64,000 bases of DNA from DASZUK01 sp963844575. Its GTDB lineage: Bacteria; Actinomycetota; Acidimicrobiia; Acidimicrobiales; RAAP-2. The notes below the pieces were generated by a model, which had not been told where the DNA came from, did no database searches, and saw nothing but the letters and a program-made list of their open reading frames with translations. The stretch is from contig CAWJOU010000005.1 in assembly GCA_963844575.1 (NCBI GenBank), positions 1,612,001 through 1,676,000 on the forward strand, in the 5' to 3' direction. This document shows, piece by piece, positions 47,896 through 55,448 of this stretch (the first letter of the stretch is position 1; every line of letters begins with the position of its first letter). Position numbers and translations under genes: made by a program.

Positions 47896-48714
47896 ATGCC
47901 CCGCGCCTCCACGTCGTACGGCCAGTTCCACACCCCCGAGCCGCCGTCATCGCTGCGCTCGCTCCACCTGCACGACGGCCGAGCGCTGACGACTAGCACA
48001 TTCGAGCCGCGCAACGGCGTGCTGGACCAGGAGAACCTCTTCGCCCAGGGGATCGACACGGCCGAGCTCATCCCCGGCGCCCAGAGGGTCGACGCCCTTG
48101 GGAGCTGCACGGCTAACGGCACGATGTCGGCGGTCTCGCTCGTCCTCGCCGAAGCCGACTACCTCGGCTACTGCAAAGCCCAGGCGTACGACGATGTGGT
48201 CAACGTCGAAGAGGCGGCGATCCGCTTCTACCACGCCTGCACCGACCAGACGGGCACATCGGGCAAGGAGTGGCCACCGACTGACTGCGGGTCCTCGGGT
48301 CCGACAATCGTCAAGGAACTGCTGACGCAGAACCTGATCTCGGGCCAGAAGATCGCTGCGGCCGGGACAGATCTGGTGTCGCTGCTCCAGACCAACGGCG
48401 TGCTCCAGGGGACGCCGTTCTTCAATGCCTGGGAAGAGCCGGACAGCTCGGGCTTCGTCGACGGCGACGGCTCGGCCACGGCGCTACGGAGTGCCATCCA
48501 GTCCGGTGTTGCCGGCGGCCACGAGACGTTCATCTTCGGGGTGGAGAAGATCGTCCTGCTCCACAGCGGTCAGGTCACACCGTTCAAGACGGTCCTGACG
48601 GTCCGCAACTCCTGGAGCGAGTCGTGGGGCGACGAGGGGAACTTCCGCATCCACCTGTCGACCCTCGTCATGCTCGGCAGCAATTGCGACTTTCGCTCGC
48701 TGGTGGCGGCGTGA
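47896..48714 (+). CDS. Papain-like (C1) cysteine peptidase
   Basis: 272 aa from ATG (GAAAGGAC). The C1 catalytic order is complete: RVDALGSCTANGTMSA with Cys71, GGHETFIFGVE with His209, VRNSWSESWGDEGNFRI with Asn238 and the NSW...WG...G signature. No signal peptide or prodomain is visible. Found between holin-type genes; it could process virion proteins, act on host protein, or be a wall peptidase. Uncommon in phages. Confidence 0.75.
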   Translation: MPRASTSYGQFHTPEPPSSLRSLHLHDGRALTTSTFEPRNGVLDQENLFAQGIDTAELIPGAQRVDALGSCTANGTMSAVSLVLAEADYLGYCKAQAYDDVVNVEEAAIRFYHACTDQTGTSGKEWPPTDCGSSGPTIVKELLTQNLISGQKIAAAGTDLVSLLQTNGVLQGTPFFNAWEEPDSSGFVDGDGSATALRSAIQSGVAGGHETFIFGVEKIVLLHSGQVTPFKTVLTVRNSWSESWGDEGNFRIHLSTLVMLGSNCDFRSLVAA

Positions 48715-48887
48715 TGGATGTAACCGACGAGATGCGCCTCGCGGGCGACGCCTGCCTGAAAGCCGGCGAACTACTGGTCAAGATCGAAGCTCTGCCCGAC
48801 GCCGTGAAGGCGCAGTTCCCGTCTGACCTACAGGTGAGCATCGGGGAACTCCTGTCTGCACTTGAAGCCCTGCACACAGATGGCTGA
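48714..48887 (+). CDS. Small helical protein
   Basis: 57 aa from ATG (TGATG overlap). All-helical (EMRLAGDACLKAGELLVKIE). Unknown function; could be a partner or inhibitor of the peptidase to which it is coupled. Confidence 0.5.
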   Translation: MDVTDEMRLAGDACLKAGELLVKIEALPDAVKAQFPSDLQVSIGELLSALEALHTDG

Positions 48888-49335
48888 GCCCCATGTCGTC
48901 ACCCGGACGCTCGTCGAGGCCGTCGCCTACCCGGCCCACGAGCCCCGCAAGGCATCGGCCGAGTACCACCGGGTCCACCACCACCTCGTCTATGTGCTCG
49001 ACGAGCCGTGCTGGATTTGCGGCGTGCGCCAGTCCCGGCTCCCGACCGGCGAGCACATGGAGACCCACCACGACGAGCTGGAGTGGGCGCTCGCCAACGC
49101 CGCTGACCCAGCCAAGATCCTCGCCGACTTTCCGGCGATGGGCGCTGCCGATGACGAGCACCTTCGGGCGTGGCTCGACAGCGAAGGCAACATGCTCGTC
49201 CTCTGCGCCGAGCACCACCGCAGTGCCTACCGAGGCATCCACATGGTCACGTACCCGGCTTGGAAGGCGCAGCGCTGGGCCCAAGACGGCTTCGATCTTC
49301 TCCCCATTCCCGCCCACCGAAAGGACCCATCATGA
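48880..49335 (+). CDS. HNH endonuclease
   Basis: 151 aa from ATG overlapping by 8 bp. EPCWICGVRQSRLPTGEHME followed by THHDELEW, and NMLVLCAEHHRSAYRGIHMV give the C-x2-C ... C-x2-HH arrangement of an HNH fold with two zinc-binding pairs. Encoded far from terminase, so it may be an accessory nuclease or the packaging HNH displaced from its usual place. Confidence 0.7.
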   Translation: MAEPHVVTRTLVEAVAYPAHEPRKASAEYHRVHHHLVYVLDEPCWICGVRQSRLPTGEHMETHHDELEWALANAADPAKILADFPAMGAADDEHLRAWLDSEGNMLVLCAEHHRSAYRGIHMVTYPAWKAQRWAQDGFDLLPIPAHRKDPS

Positions 49336-49586
49336 CCACAGTTTCCCCAGTCCCCGTATTGCCCTCGAAGCTGACGCCGGCCACCGTCGTCGCCTACGTG
49401 GCGTCGCTAGCGACTTTCATCCTCGGCGTCCTGACCTCTGCCGGCGTGACCCTTCCGTCGGGCGTCGCTGTCGACGTCCAGGCCGTTGCCGGAGCGACCG
49501 TGACGCTCGTCGGCGTCGTGACCGCCCTGGTCGCCACCCTCAGCCACAACAGCGTCGTGAAGGCCCAACTGCGGGCCGGGAAGTAA
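49332..49586 (+). CDS. Holin-like protein
   Basis: 84 aa from ATG (GAAAGGACC). Two membrane helices (about 18-36 and 51-71; TVVAYVASLATFILGVL, VAGATVTLVGVVTALVATL) joined by a short loop and ending with a short basic tail. This layout is common for two-helix phage holins. Confidence 0.65.
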   Translation: MTTVSPVPVLPSKLTPATVVAYVASLATFILGVLTSAGVTLPSGVAVDVQAVAGATVTLVGVVTALVATLSHNSVVKAQLRAGK

Positions 49587-49596
49587 GGGGGGACGA

Positions 49597-50754
49597 ATGC
49601 AGATCGAACTCGGCAATCCTGCGCCGGTAGACAAGGTCGACGACGGGTCGGGCAGCCGCGTCTCAGCGCCGGCCAGCTTCGACGGCCCCGCGGTGACCTA
49701 CGTCACCATCCCGTACGGTCCCGACGAGCATCAGGCTGAGCACCACGGCTACCTGTTCGGCGCCGACAGCGAGCACCCGGTGATGGACCCGGACGCGCTG
49801 CGTCTGCACGTGGCCGCGGCGATCGTCGACCGTGACGGCGTGACCAACGCGCCAGGCATGGAAGCAGTGCTGGCCGTGGTCAGCCCGGCCGGTCTCTGGC
49901 AGCAACACAGCTGGCCAGGCACGACGCCGACCTGGGTGTGGTCGGACAACGAAGAGGTCGAGAGCTACCTCGCCGCCTACTACGGCTGTCCCGCCGGGCG
50001 TCCGGCGGACGTCGAGGACACGCACACCACGTATGCCGGTGGTCCCGGCATCGTGCCCGGCGCCAACCTCGATCTCAAGGCCGCTATCACCAAGAGCGGC
50101 CGGGACATCCAGGCCCGGGCGTTCGGCAACCCGACCATCCCGGCGCCGCTCAAGACCACGTCGGCGCCGACGTCGACGACGGTGACGTTGACCGGTGTCT
50201 CGGCCCCCGGATCGACCACGGCGTACAACGGCCTGCGGGCCGTCGTCTCGAAGACATCGGCCGCAGTGTGGGGCATCGTGAAGTCGAACACGACAGCGTC
50301 GCCCCCGGTGCTGACCGTCGACCGGTGGTACAACCCGGCCACCCCCGGCGGCGCTGCCGGCTCGACCCCGGCCAACACATCGGTCGTGGCCCTCGTCGGC
50401 GGCGCTGGGCCGGCCTGGTTCATGGGCCTGTCCACGTCGACTACGACACCGGGCTCGCCGTCGACAACAGTCACACTGCCCTCGGAGATCACCACGGCGA
50501 CAGGCGGCCTGATCCGTCAGATCTGCCCGTGGGCGCACACCGCCGGCACCACGACCACCACGCTCACCCCTGTCTTCACGGCCAACACCCACGACTCATT
50601 GCCGGCGGTCATCGGCTCCATCGGGGTGTTCCAGTCGATGGTGCACTCAGACACGACGGGCACGATGTTCTTCATTGACAAGCTCTCGACCACGGCGACT
50701 ATCTCGGCGTCCGGCGACCAGCTGACGATCACCGAGACCATTACCGGAACCTGA
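49597..50754 (+). CDS. Virion accessory protein of unknown function
   Basis: 385 aa from ATG. An N-terminal alpha/beta domain (about 1-170; ADSEHPVMDPDALRLHVAAA, AVLAVVSPAGLWQQHSW) and a Ser/Thr-rich beta C-terminal half similar in composition to fibre proteins. Lies after the lysis genes, with the two appendage-type genes that follow. No family recognised. Confidence 0.5.
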   Translation: MQIELGNPAPVDKVDDGSGSRVSAPASFDGPAVTYVTIPYGPDEHQAEHHGYLFGADSEHPVMDPDALRLHVAAAIVDRDGVTNAPGMEAVLAVVSPAGLWQQHSWPGTTPTWVWSDNEEVESYLAAYYGCPAGRPADVEDTHTTYAGGPGIVPGANLDLKAAITKSGRDIQARAFGNPTIPAPLKTTSAPTSTTVTLTGVSAPGSTTAYNGLRAVVSKTSAAVWGIVKSNTTASPPVLTVDRWYNPATPGGAAGSTPANTSVVALVGGAGPAWFMGLSTSTTTPGSPSTTVTLPSEITTATGGLIRQICPWAHTAGTTTTTLTPVFTANTHDSLPAVIGSIGVFQSMVHSDTTGTMFFIDKLSTTATISASGDQLTITETITGT

Positions 50755-50767
50755 GCGGAGGGCCGTC

Positions 50768-52660
50768 GTGCCCCTGCCGACGTACACCCACCGGTCGTCG
50801 TTCCCGAAGACGAACACGACATCGTCGACACAGACAATCACGACGACCAACGTCGGGGATCTGGTCGAAGCCATCGTTCACGTCCAGCCGTCGGCCGGCA
50901 CCACGACCGGCACCTCCATCACCGACACCAACAACCGGATCACCTGGCAGACGTCGGCGACCAGGGTGCTCACCCAGACAGTGGGCTCGAACAACCGAAT
51001 CGAGCTTTGGTACGGCGTGGTCAAGTCGGTTGGCTCGACCAAGATCCAGATGCATTGGTCGGGGACAACCTTCGACGAGTTCATCTACGTCGACATGTGG
51101 GGGTCCTCGTACGGGGCGTCGTCCGTCTGGGCGGCCGTCAACTCGAACTACATCGCTTCCACGGCAGTCGGCCGGACATGCTTCTACGCCACACTCAAGT
51201 CGGGCACCAACGGCGGCATCTACTTCGGTTACATCTACACGTCGACCGCGGCGTCGGCGGGGGCAGCGGGGACAACGGCCGGGTTCGGCTACACGCTCGA
51301 CGTCTACGAGAACATCCTCTGCTACAACGGCACCCTCGCTGCCACAACGAACTACAAGCCGAACGCCAAGCAGACACCGGCCAACACATGGTACGTCGGC
51401 ATCGCCGGCATCTTTCAGGCCACGACAGGTGGCGGCGGCACACCGTCGAAGTCCGTTAGCGACACAGCCCACACCGCTGACAGCGTTGGCCGCGTCGGAA
51501 GCCATCCCCGATCCAAGAGCGACAGTGCAGCGACGACGGACTCGGTCGCTCGCAAGCTCGGCGCCGCCCGGGCGATCGCTGAGGGCGGAGCAACCGGCGA
51601 CTCGGTCACCCGTGGTCTGTCGATGCACCGCACCATCGCCGATACCGCAGCGACTGGTGACGCGGCAGCGCGGGTGGCGGCCTATCAGCGGACCGCGGCC
51701 GACGCCACCGCAACGGCCGACGCCGCGGTCCGCGGGGTCGCTGTTGCTCGCTCGACCACTGAAGCGGCGGCGACGCCCGACGCTGCCGTTCGAGGTACCG
51801 CCATGGTGCGCCCGGTGGCCGACGCCGCAGCCACGGTGGATTCCGTCGCCCGGTCGCTTGCCCTCACCCGCGCCGTGGCTGACAGCTCCACCGCCGTCGA
51901 CGCTTCCGGCCGAAACGTAGCGATGCCGCGGGCAACGACGGACATGGCTACAACGGTCGACAGCGCCACGGCGGCGTCAACAGGGAACGCGTCACGGTCG
52001 GTGACCGACAGCTCCGTGAGCGTCGATGCTGCGGCGAGGGCAGTCGTCTCGGGGCGCCCTGTCAGCGATGGCGCCACCACGGTCGACGGCACGGCTCGAG
52101 TTGGTCGGTCCGGCCGGGCTGCCACCGATGCAGCGGCGACCGCCGACAGCGTGGCTCGCAGCCAGGTGTCGACCCGATCGATCACCGATCCCGCCGCGAC
52201 GACCGATGCGGCGACGAGAAGTGCGGCCGACGTCAGGATCACCCCCGACGCCACCTTGACCGGTGACGCCGTGGTCCGCTCATCGGCGCGGACCCGCGCT
52301 GCCGCCGACACCGCGGCCACCGCGGACACCGCCGGGACGACAGGAAACGTTGCTCGCAACGCCTCGGACACCGCAGCCACCGGCACGGCGACCGTTCGGT
52401 GGACCGTTTTGTCCCGTGCCGTTGTCGACTCGGCGTCGACCGGTGATTCATCGTCGGCCCGCCGCCGCTTGGCCCGCATTGCCAGCGACGCCGCCGCTAC
52501 CGCTGATGCCGCGACGATCCATGTGGGGCCATCGGTCATCTACGGCACCGTCACGACGTCGATCGTCCCGTCCACAACCGTCACCGTGTCCATCCAGCCG
52601 GCGACCACGGTGTCGATCGAGCTGAGCCCGGCCACAACCGTCACGGTCACCATCTCCTAG
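50768..52660 (+). CDS. Long repeat-containing fibre-type protein
   Basis: 630 aa from GTG (GAGCGGAGG). Residues 1-225: a jelly-roll-like head (ITWQTSATRVLTQT, GLYFGYIYT-like strands). Residues about 228-595: about 18 degenerate units of about 20 residues built on R-x-x-x-D-x-A-A/S-T-x-D-A/S-x-A-R. End: a Thr/Val-rich strand module (TTVTVSIQPATTVSIELSPA). It reads as an elongated appendage with a repeated stalk. Confidence 0.7.
   Translation: MPLPTYTHRSSFPKTNTTSSTQTITTTNVGDLVEAIVHVQPSAGTTTGTSITDTNNRITWQTSATRVLTQTVGSNNRIELWYGVVKSVGSTKIQMHWSGTTFDEFIYVDMWGSSYGASSVWAAVNSNYIASTAVGRTCFYATLKSGTNGGIYFGYIYTSTAASAGAAGTTAGFGYTLDVYENILCYNGTLAATTNYKPNAKQTPANTWYVGIAGIFQATTGGGGTPSKSVSDTAHTADSVGRVGSHPRSKSDSAATTDSVARKLGAARAIAEGGATGDSVTRGLSMHRTIADTAATGDAAARVAAYQRTAADATATADAAVRGVAVARSTTEAAATPDAAVRGTAMVRPVADAAATVDSVARSLALTRAVADSSTAVDASGRNVAMPRATTDMATTVDSATAASTGNASRSVTDSSVSVDAAARAVVSGRPVSDGATTVDGTARVGRSGRAATDAAATADSVARSQVSTRSITDPAATTDAATRSAADVRITPDATLTGDAVVRSSARTRAAADTAATADTAGTTGNVARNASDTAATGTATVRWTVLSRAVVDSASTGDSSSARRRLARIASDAAATADAATIHVGPSVIYGTVTTSIVPSTTVTVSIQPATTVSIELSPATTVTVTIS
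51450..52530 (+). repeat. Degenerate about 60-bp tandem repeats (stalk of fibre-type protein)
   Basis: About 18 units, each encoding a D-x-A-A-T-x-D-A core flanked by Arg. Unlike the pentapeptide array these have diverged at DNA level. Confidence 0.65.
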
Positions 52661-52668
52661 GAGGCGTC

Positions 52669-52977
52669 GTGCTGAGCTTCATGACAGGCGACCCGGTCAC
52701 GGCCGTCAGCACATTCAAGAACGCCACAGGCGACCCCTTCGACCCTGATGTCGTGACGCTCGAGTGGGGACGTCCGCCGTCGCCCACGACGTGGACGTAC
52801 GGGACAGGAGGCCAGATCACCCGAGTCTCGGCCGGCGTTTACCGGGCCACGTTCACGACCCTCCACCTTGCCGGATCCTCCGCGGTGACCTGCTTCGCCC
52901 AGTTCGTGGGGAACCTGGGGAACGGGGTTGAGCCGAACAACTACGCCGACTTCAAGGTGAACCCTCGGCCACTCTGA
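52669..52977 (+). CDS. Small Ig-like virion protein
   Basis: 102 aa from GTG (AGGAGGCG). Beta-sandwich-like: VTAVSTFKNATGDPFDPDVV, GGQITRVSAGVYRATFTT, GSSAVTCFAQFVGN. Similar domains occur in phage decoration and fibre-tip proteins. Last gene of the late operon. Confidence 0.6.
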   Translation: MLSFMTGDPVTAVSTFKNATGDPFDPDVVTLEWGRPPSPTTWTYGTGGQITRVSAGVYRATFTTLHLAGSSAVTCFAQFVGNLGNGVEPNNYADFKVNPRPL

Positions 52978-53019
52978 CGTACCCGCTACGCTTCCTTCGG
53001 GTCCACTGATGCCCTTGAT

Positions 53020-53051
53020 GATGCCCCCTGGCCTTCGGGTCGGGGGGCATC
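53020..53051. terminator. Terminator hairpin after the late operon
   Basis: 9-bp arms 53020-53028 (GATGCCCCC) and 53043-53051 in the 266-bp gap after the last late gene. A second hairpin follows at 53110-53133. Confidence 0.6.
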
Positions 53052-53109
53052 GTCGCGTCCCATACCAGCTCGTTTGGTAGCCTAGAGTGGATGCGGAACC
53101 CCGCGACTT

Positions 53110-53133
53110 AGCCGGCATCTTCGGGTGTCGGCT
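53110..53133 (+). terminator. Second hairpin with T-rich tail
   Basis: 8-bp stem 53110-53117/53126-53133 (one G-T pair) with a UUCGGG-containing loop, followed by TTGTC. A tandem terminator to the hairpin at 53020. The rest of the 52978-53243 gap holds no gene. Confidence 0.5.
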
Positions 53134-53243
53134 TTGTCGCGTCCGGGCACAGAATCCAAGTCGAACGGCGATCGACTGACATTTCGCCCCGGAGAATCGA
53201 ACTCCTGGTTGCGAACAAGCGTTCGCTCTGCCAAGCTCGGCCG

Positions 53244-53477
53244 GTGCCCGTCGACGAGCCGACCACCAACCCCGGCTCATGCTGGCGCTTGCTCTACGAC
53301 CCGACCATTCCAACGAATCTGACCTGGTTCGACAGTGATTACCGAGGGCCGTGGAGAGCCTGTCCCGGTCGGGTCCGTTGGGTGGGGCTCGTGCACCACG
53401 GCGATGGGGCGAGCCGCTGGGTCCACGCCTGCGACGAGCACGCCGAGGGGCTTGAGGAGCTGCGGGCGGTCGATTAG
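53244..53477 (+). CDS. Small protein of unknown function
   Basis: 77 aa from GTG. VGLVHHGDGASRWVHACDEH and a C-terminal LEELRAVD are coding-like; the Cys/His arrangement could bind metal. It converges on, and overlaps by 4 bp, the leftward ribbon-helix-helix gene. Confidence 0.45.
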   Translation: MPVDEPTTNPGSCWRLLYDPTIPTNLTWFDSDYRGPWRACPGRVRWVGLVHHGDGASRWVHACDEHAEGLEELRAVD

Positions 53478-53635
53478 GCCGGCGCCAGCTGCCCCTGGTC
53501 GAGGTAGTTGCGAACCGCGTGGCGCACCAGCTGGGCCATCGTCAGGTCGTCCTCTTGGGCCCGCTCCTTGACGGCCTGGTGCAGGTCAAGCGGCATCCTG
53601 ACGACCAGCGGCTGGATGTCCTGTCCCTTCAGCAT
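53474..53635 (-). CDS. Ribbon-helix-helix (Arc/CopG-like) regulator
   Basis: 53 aa from ATG 53635 (GAAGGAG upstream; a longer in-frame start lacks this). IQPLVVRMPLDLHQAVKE is the DNA-contacting strand and first helix, DDLTMAQLVRHAVRNYL the second. Upstream lies an inverted repeat (53680-53709) well placed as an autoregulatory operator. Could be an antitoxin without a visible toxin, or a prophage regulator. Confidence 0.7.
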   Translation of the reverse strand: MLKGQDIQPLVVRMPLDLHQAVKERAQEDDLTMAQLVRHAVRNYLDQGQLAPA

Positions 53636-53679
53636 CCGCACTCCTTCGGGGGTTGGCGACGCCCCAACCCTACGGCTCG

Positions 53680-53718
53680 TGTATCGCGCAGGGGTGGATG
53701 AGCGATACATCCGCGATA
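53680..53718. promoter_or_regulatory. Operator-like inverted repeats before the RHH gene
   Basis: TGTATCGC (53680-53687) and GCGATACA (53702-53709) are perfect inverted repeats; a third half-site GCGATA is at 53713-53718. Ribbon-helix-helix proteins bind such repeated short half-sites. Confidence 0.55.
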
Positions 53719-53750
53719 TCGACACACTGTCGCATTAAGTTGTGGGTGGT

Positions 53751-53824
53751 GCCGGCGTAGCTCAGTTGGATAGAGCGCACCTGTCGAAGGGTTGAGGTCC
53801 CGGGTTCGAGTCCTGGCGTCGGCG
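53751..53824 (+). tRNA. Phage tRNA with unusual anticodon arm
   Basis: 74 nt with good acceptor (one G-T), D and T arms and canonical spacing. By position the anticodon is CGA (53785-53787), which would read UCG Ser, yet there is no long variable arm as tRNA-Ser needs. The anticodon stem CACCT/GGTTG has one mismatch and one G-T. The identity is therefore uncertain; it may be a degenerate phage tRNA. Confidence 0.65.
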
Positions 53825-53828
53825 CATA

Positions 53829-53860
53829 GAGAAAGGGGCCCGTTGCGGGGCCCCTTTCTC
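53829..53860. terminator. 13-bp terminator hairpin after the tRNA
   Basis: Perfect arms 53829-53841 and 53848-53860. Starts 4 nt after the tRNA and can stop transcription in both directions. The region 53861-53996 beyond it has no gene apart from a partial tRNA copy. Confidence 0.8.
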
Positions 53861-53904
53861 GCGCTCTTGGTGAACCCCTGAGCGGATCACGGAATCGCTC
53901 CCCA

Positions 53905-53936
53905 CTCAGCTGGACCGAGAGTGCACCTGTCGAAGG
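53905..53936 (+). pseudogene. Partial duplicate of the 53751 tRNA
   Basis: CTCAG, then GGA and GAG spaced as in the D arm, then the exact 14-mer GCACCTGTCGAAGG shared with 53777-53790. Acceptor and T arms are missing. Confidence 0.5.
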
Positions 53937-53996
53937 TGTCTTCCAGTTTAGACACAAAGCCGATCCGAGGCGACAACTGGGTTGACAGCGGCCGGT

Positions 53997-54299
53997 CTAC
54001 TCCACCCTCGACCGTCGCACCTCGTCCTCGTCGATCACCTCAACCCGGACCCGGCGCCAGACCGGCAGGTGGACCCATTCGACAGCCGGCTCTATCAGCT
54101 CGGCTCCCGCTTCCAACGCCGCTCCCGGGGTCGACGCCCCTACCATCACCGCTATCGAGTAGACCGCACCGTCCGTAGACGCTCTGCCCATGTGCTCGGC
54201 GAGGATCTCGGAGCACAGGGCCAGACGGTCGTCGTCGAGGGCCAGTTGCGCGTCGCCCACGCGGCCGCGGTAGTCGACGGTGACGAGCCAGGAGGTCAC
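53997..54299 (-). CDS. Unknown protein in the leftward module
   Basis: 100 aa from GTG overlapping the stop of the gene before it. VTVDYRGRVGDAQLALDDDR and a beta-rich C-terminus (VHLPVWRRVRVEVIDEDEV). Looks like a small sensing or binding domain. No family recognised. Confidence 0.5.
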   Translation of the reverse strand: MTSWLVTVDYRGRVGDAQLALDDDRLALCSEILAEHMGRASTDGAVYSIAVMVGASTPGAALEAGAELIEPAVEWVHLPVWRRVRVEVIDEDEVRRSRVE

Positions 54300-54511
54300 G
54301 CCGTGCGTGCGTAGTCGTGCCAGCGCCGGTTGATCTCGTCCTCGTCGAGGACCGTTTGGCCATCGGCCACGATCCGGAGCGGGACGCCCTGGGTGTCATC
54401 GATGAGGTGGAAGGCGAGCGGGAGGGACTTGCCGACCGAGAGCATGTCGTCCAACTCGACCTCGTTCCCGTAGCGCATCACGAACAGGCTTACCTCGTCG
54501 TCACTTGCCAT
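54296..54511 (-). CDS. Small protein in the leftward module
   Basis: 71 aa from ATG. VSLFVMRYGNEVELDDML and DGQTVLDEDEINRRWHDY. Overlaps both neighbours (same operon). Unknown function. Confidence 0.5.
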   Translation of the reverse strand: MASDDEVSLFVMRYGNEVELDDMLSVGKSLPLAFHLIDDTQGVPLRIVADGQTVLDEDEINRRWHDYARTA

Positions 54512-54746
54512 CGTGGTCTCCCGTCAACCGGCCCGTCTCTCGAGCCCAGGGCTCGATGTCGGACTCCCATGTCCAGATGGGAACCCGTGAGATCACCCAG
54601 CGGGGAGGCGGGAGGACGTTGCGGGTGCGCCACACTCGGACGGTCTGAGGCAGCACGCCAAGACGATCGGCCACTTCGAGAGGGCCAACAGGGTCAGAAG
54701 CAGCCATGAGATCGTCCACACCCCCGCGGGGAGGAGGATAGATCAT
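54501..54746 (-). CDS. MerR/excisionase-like HTH protein
   Basis: 81 aa (ATG 54746; ATG 54707 is an alternative that starts at the domain). GPLEVADRLGVLPQTVRVWR, then a Pro-rich wing and WTWESDIEPWARETGR match helix-turn-helix-17/excisionase-type proteins. First gene of a leftward three-gene operon near the integrase, so a plausible Xis. Confidence 0.6.
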   Translation of the reverse strand: MIYPPPRGGVDDLMAASDPVGPLEVADRLGVLPQTVRVWRTRNVLPPPRWVISRVPIWTWESDIEPWARETGRLTGDHDGK

Positions 54747-54777
54747 CTGACTGCCTCGACGCCGGGACTCAGCAACC

Positions 54778-55344
54778 CTAGGGTGCCGTCAGTGTTGTAT
54801 GCGTCACCTGGATCGGGGTAACCGTCGCTGTTGGATACTGTCCCTCGTACTGCGCACAGGACCCTGTCGGCGTGGCGGGTCCAGCGCCGAACGAGAGCAG
54901 GTTTGGCGAGGTGATCGTCACCTCGCAGGTGGTCGACGTCACGGTCGTGACTGTCGGCGCCATGGGCTGAGGTCCTGTCTGGACGGGCGCGGCCGTTGAG
55001 GTCGTGGGTTGTGTGGCACTGGCCGGGCTGGCCGGGGGAGGGGGGGATACCTCTACCGAGGAACCTCCCGCCGGCGCAGCCTCGGATGGGGCCACCGCTG
55101 CTGGTGCTGAGGGGGTCGACGTTTGTGCCGGGGTGGTCGGAGGCGCGGTGGGCGACGGCACGGGAGCCGGCGCAGGGGCGACGACAGGAGCCGCAGGCTG
55201 CTCGGCGGCGATTGTCGCCGCGAACATGAACGGCGGTGTTACTGCGATGGTCCGCTGGGGCGATCCACCAGCGACGGCAGCGGGCAACGCCAGCGAGCCG
55301 AGCCCGACAGCAACTGCAGCGGCGGTCATCCTGATGCGTCTCAC
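54778..55344 (-). CDS. Secreted proline-rich protein
   Basis: 188 aa from GTG 55344 (GGGAGG 5 nt upstream). Signal peptide: VRRIRMTAAAVAVGLGSLAL with an Ala-rich cleavage site. Then about 100 residues of Ala/Pro/Thr/Ser linker, ending in a small domain with two cysteines (TTCEVTITSPNLLSFG, TGSCAQYEGQYP). It has its own promoter downstream of the integrase, so it is probably expressed in the lysogen. Function unknown. Confidence 0.65.
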   Translation of the reverse strand: MRRIRMTAAAVAVGLGSLALPAAVAGGSPQRTIAVTPPFMFAATIAAEQPAAPVVAPAPAPVPSPTAPPTTPAQTSTPSAPAAVAPSEAAPAGGSSVEVSPPPPASPASATQPTTSTAAPVQTGPQPMAPTVTTVTSTTCEVTITSPNLLSFGAGPATPTGSCAQYEGQYPTATVTPIQVTHTTLTAP

Positions 55345-55361
55345 GGTTCCTCCCGATCGAG

Positions 55362-55414
55362 TGTCAACAGAAGATATACACCACAGAGAATGGGGTGTCA
55401 ACCTTCTGTTGACA
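55362..55414 (-). promoter_or_regulatory. Promoter with 12-bp inverted-repeat operator
   Basis: On the minus strand TTGACA (55401-55396), 17 bp, TATATC (55378-55373). Perfect 12-bp inverted repeats TGTCAACAGAAG at 55362-55373 and CTTCTGTTGACA at 55403-55414 bracket the promoter and overlap the start and the -35. A dimeric regulator at these sites would control the secreted-protein gene. Confidence 0.75.
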
Positions 55415-55448
55415 GGTAATCGAGAGTTTCCGGAAGCGATGACATCGC

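Noticed and set aside
53160..53243. Leftward tRNA-like sequence (GGAGTTCGATTCTCC T-arm-like segment and a D-arm-like segment)
   Set aside because: No matching acceptor strands and no proper anticodon arm; at most a decayed tRNA, so not listed as a gene.
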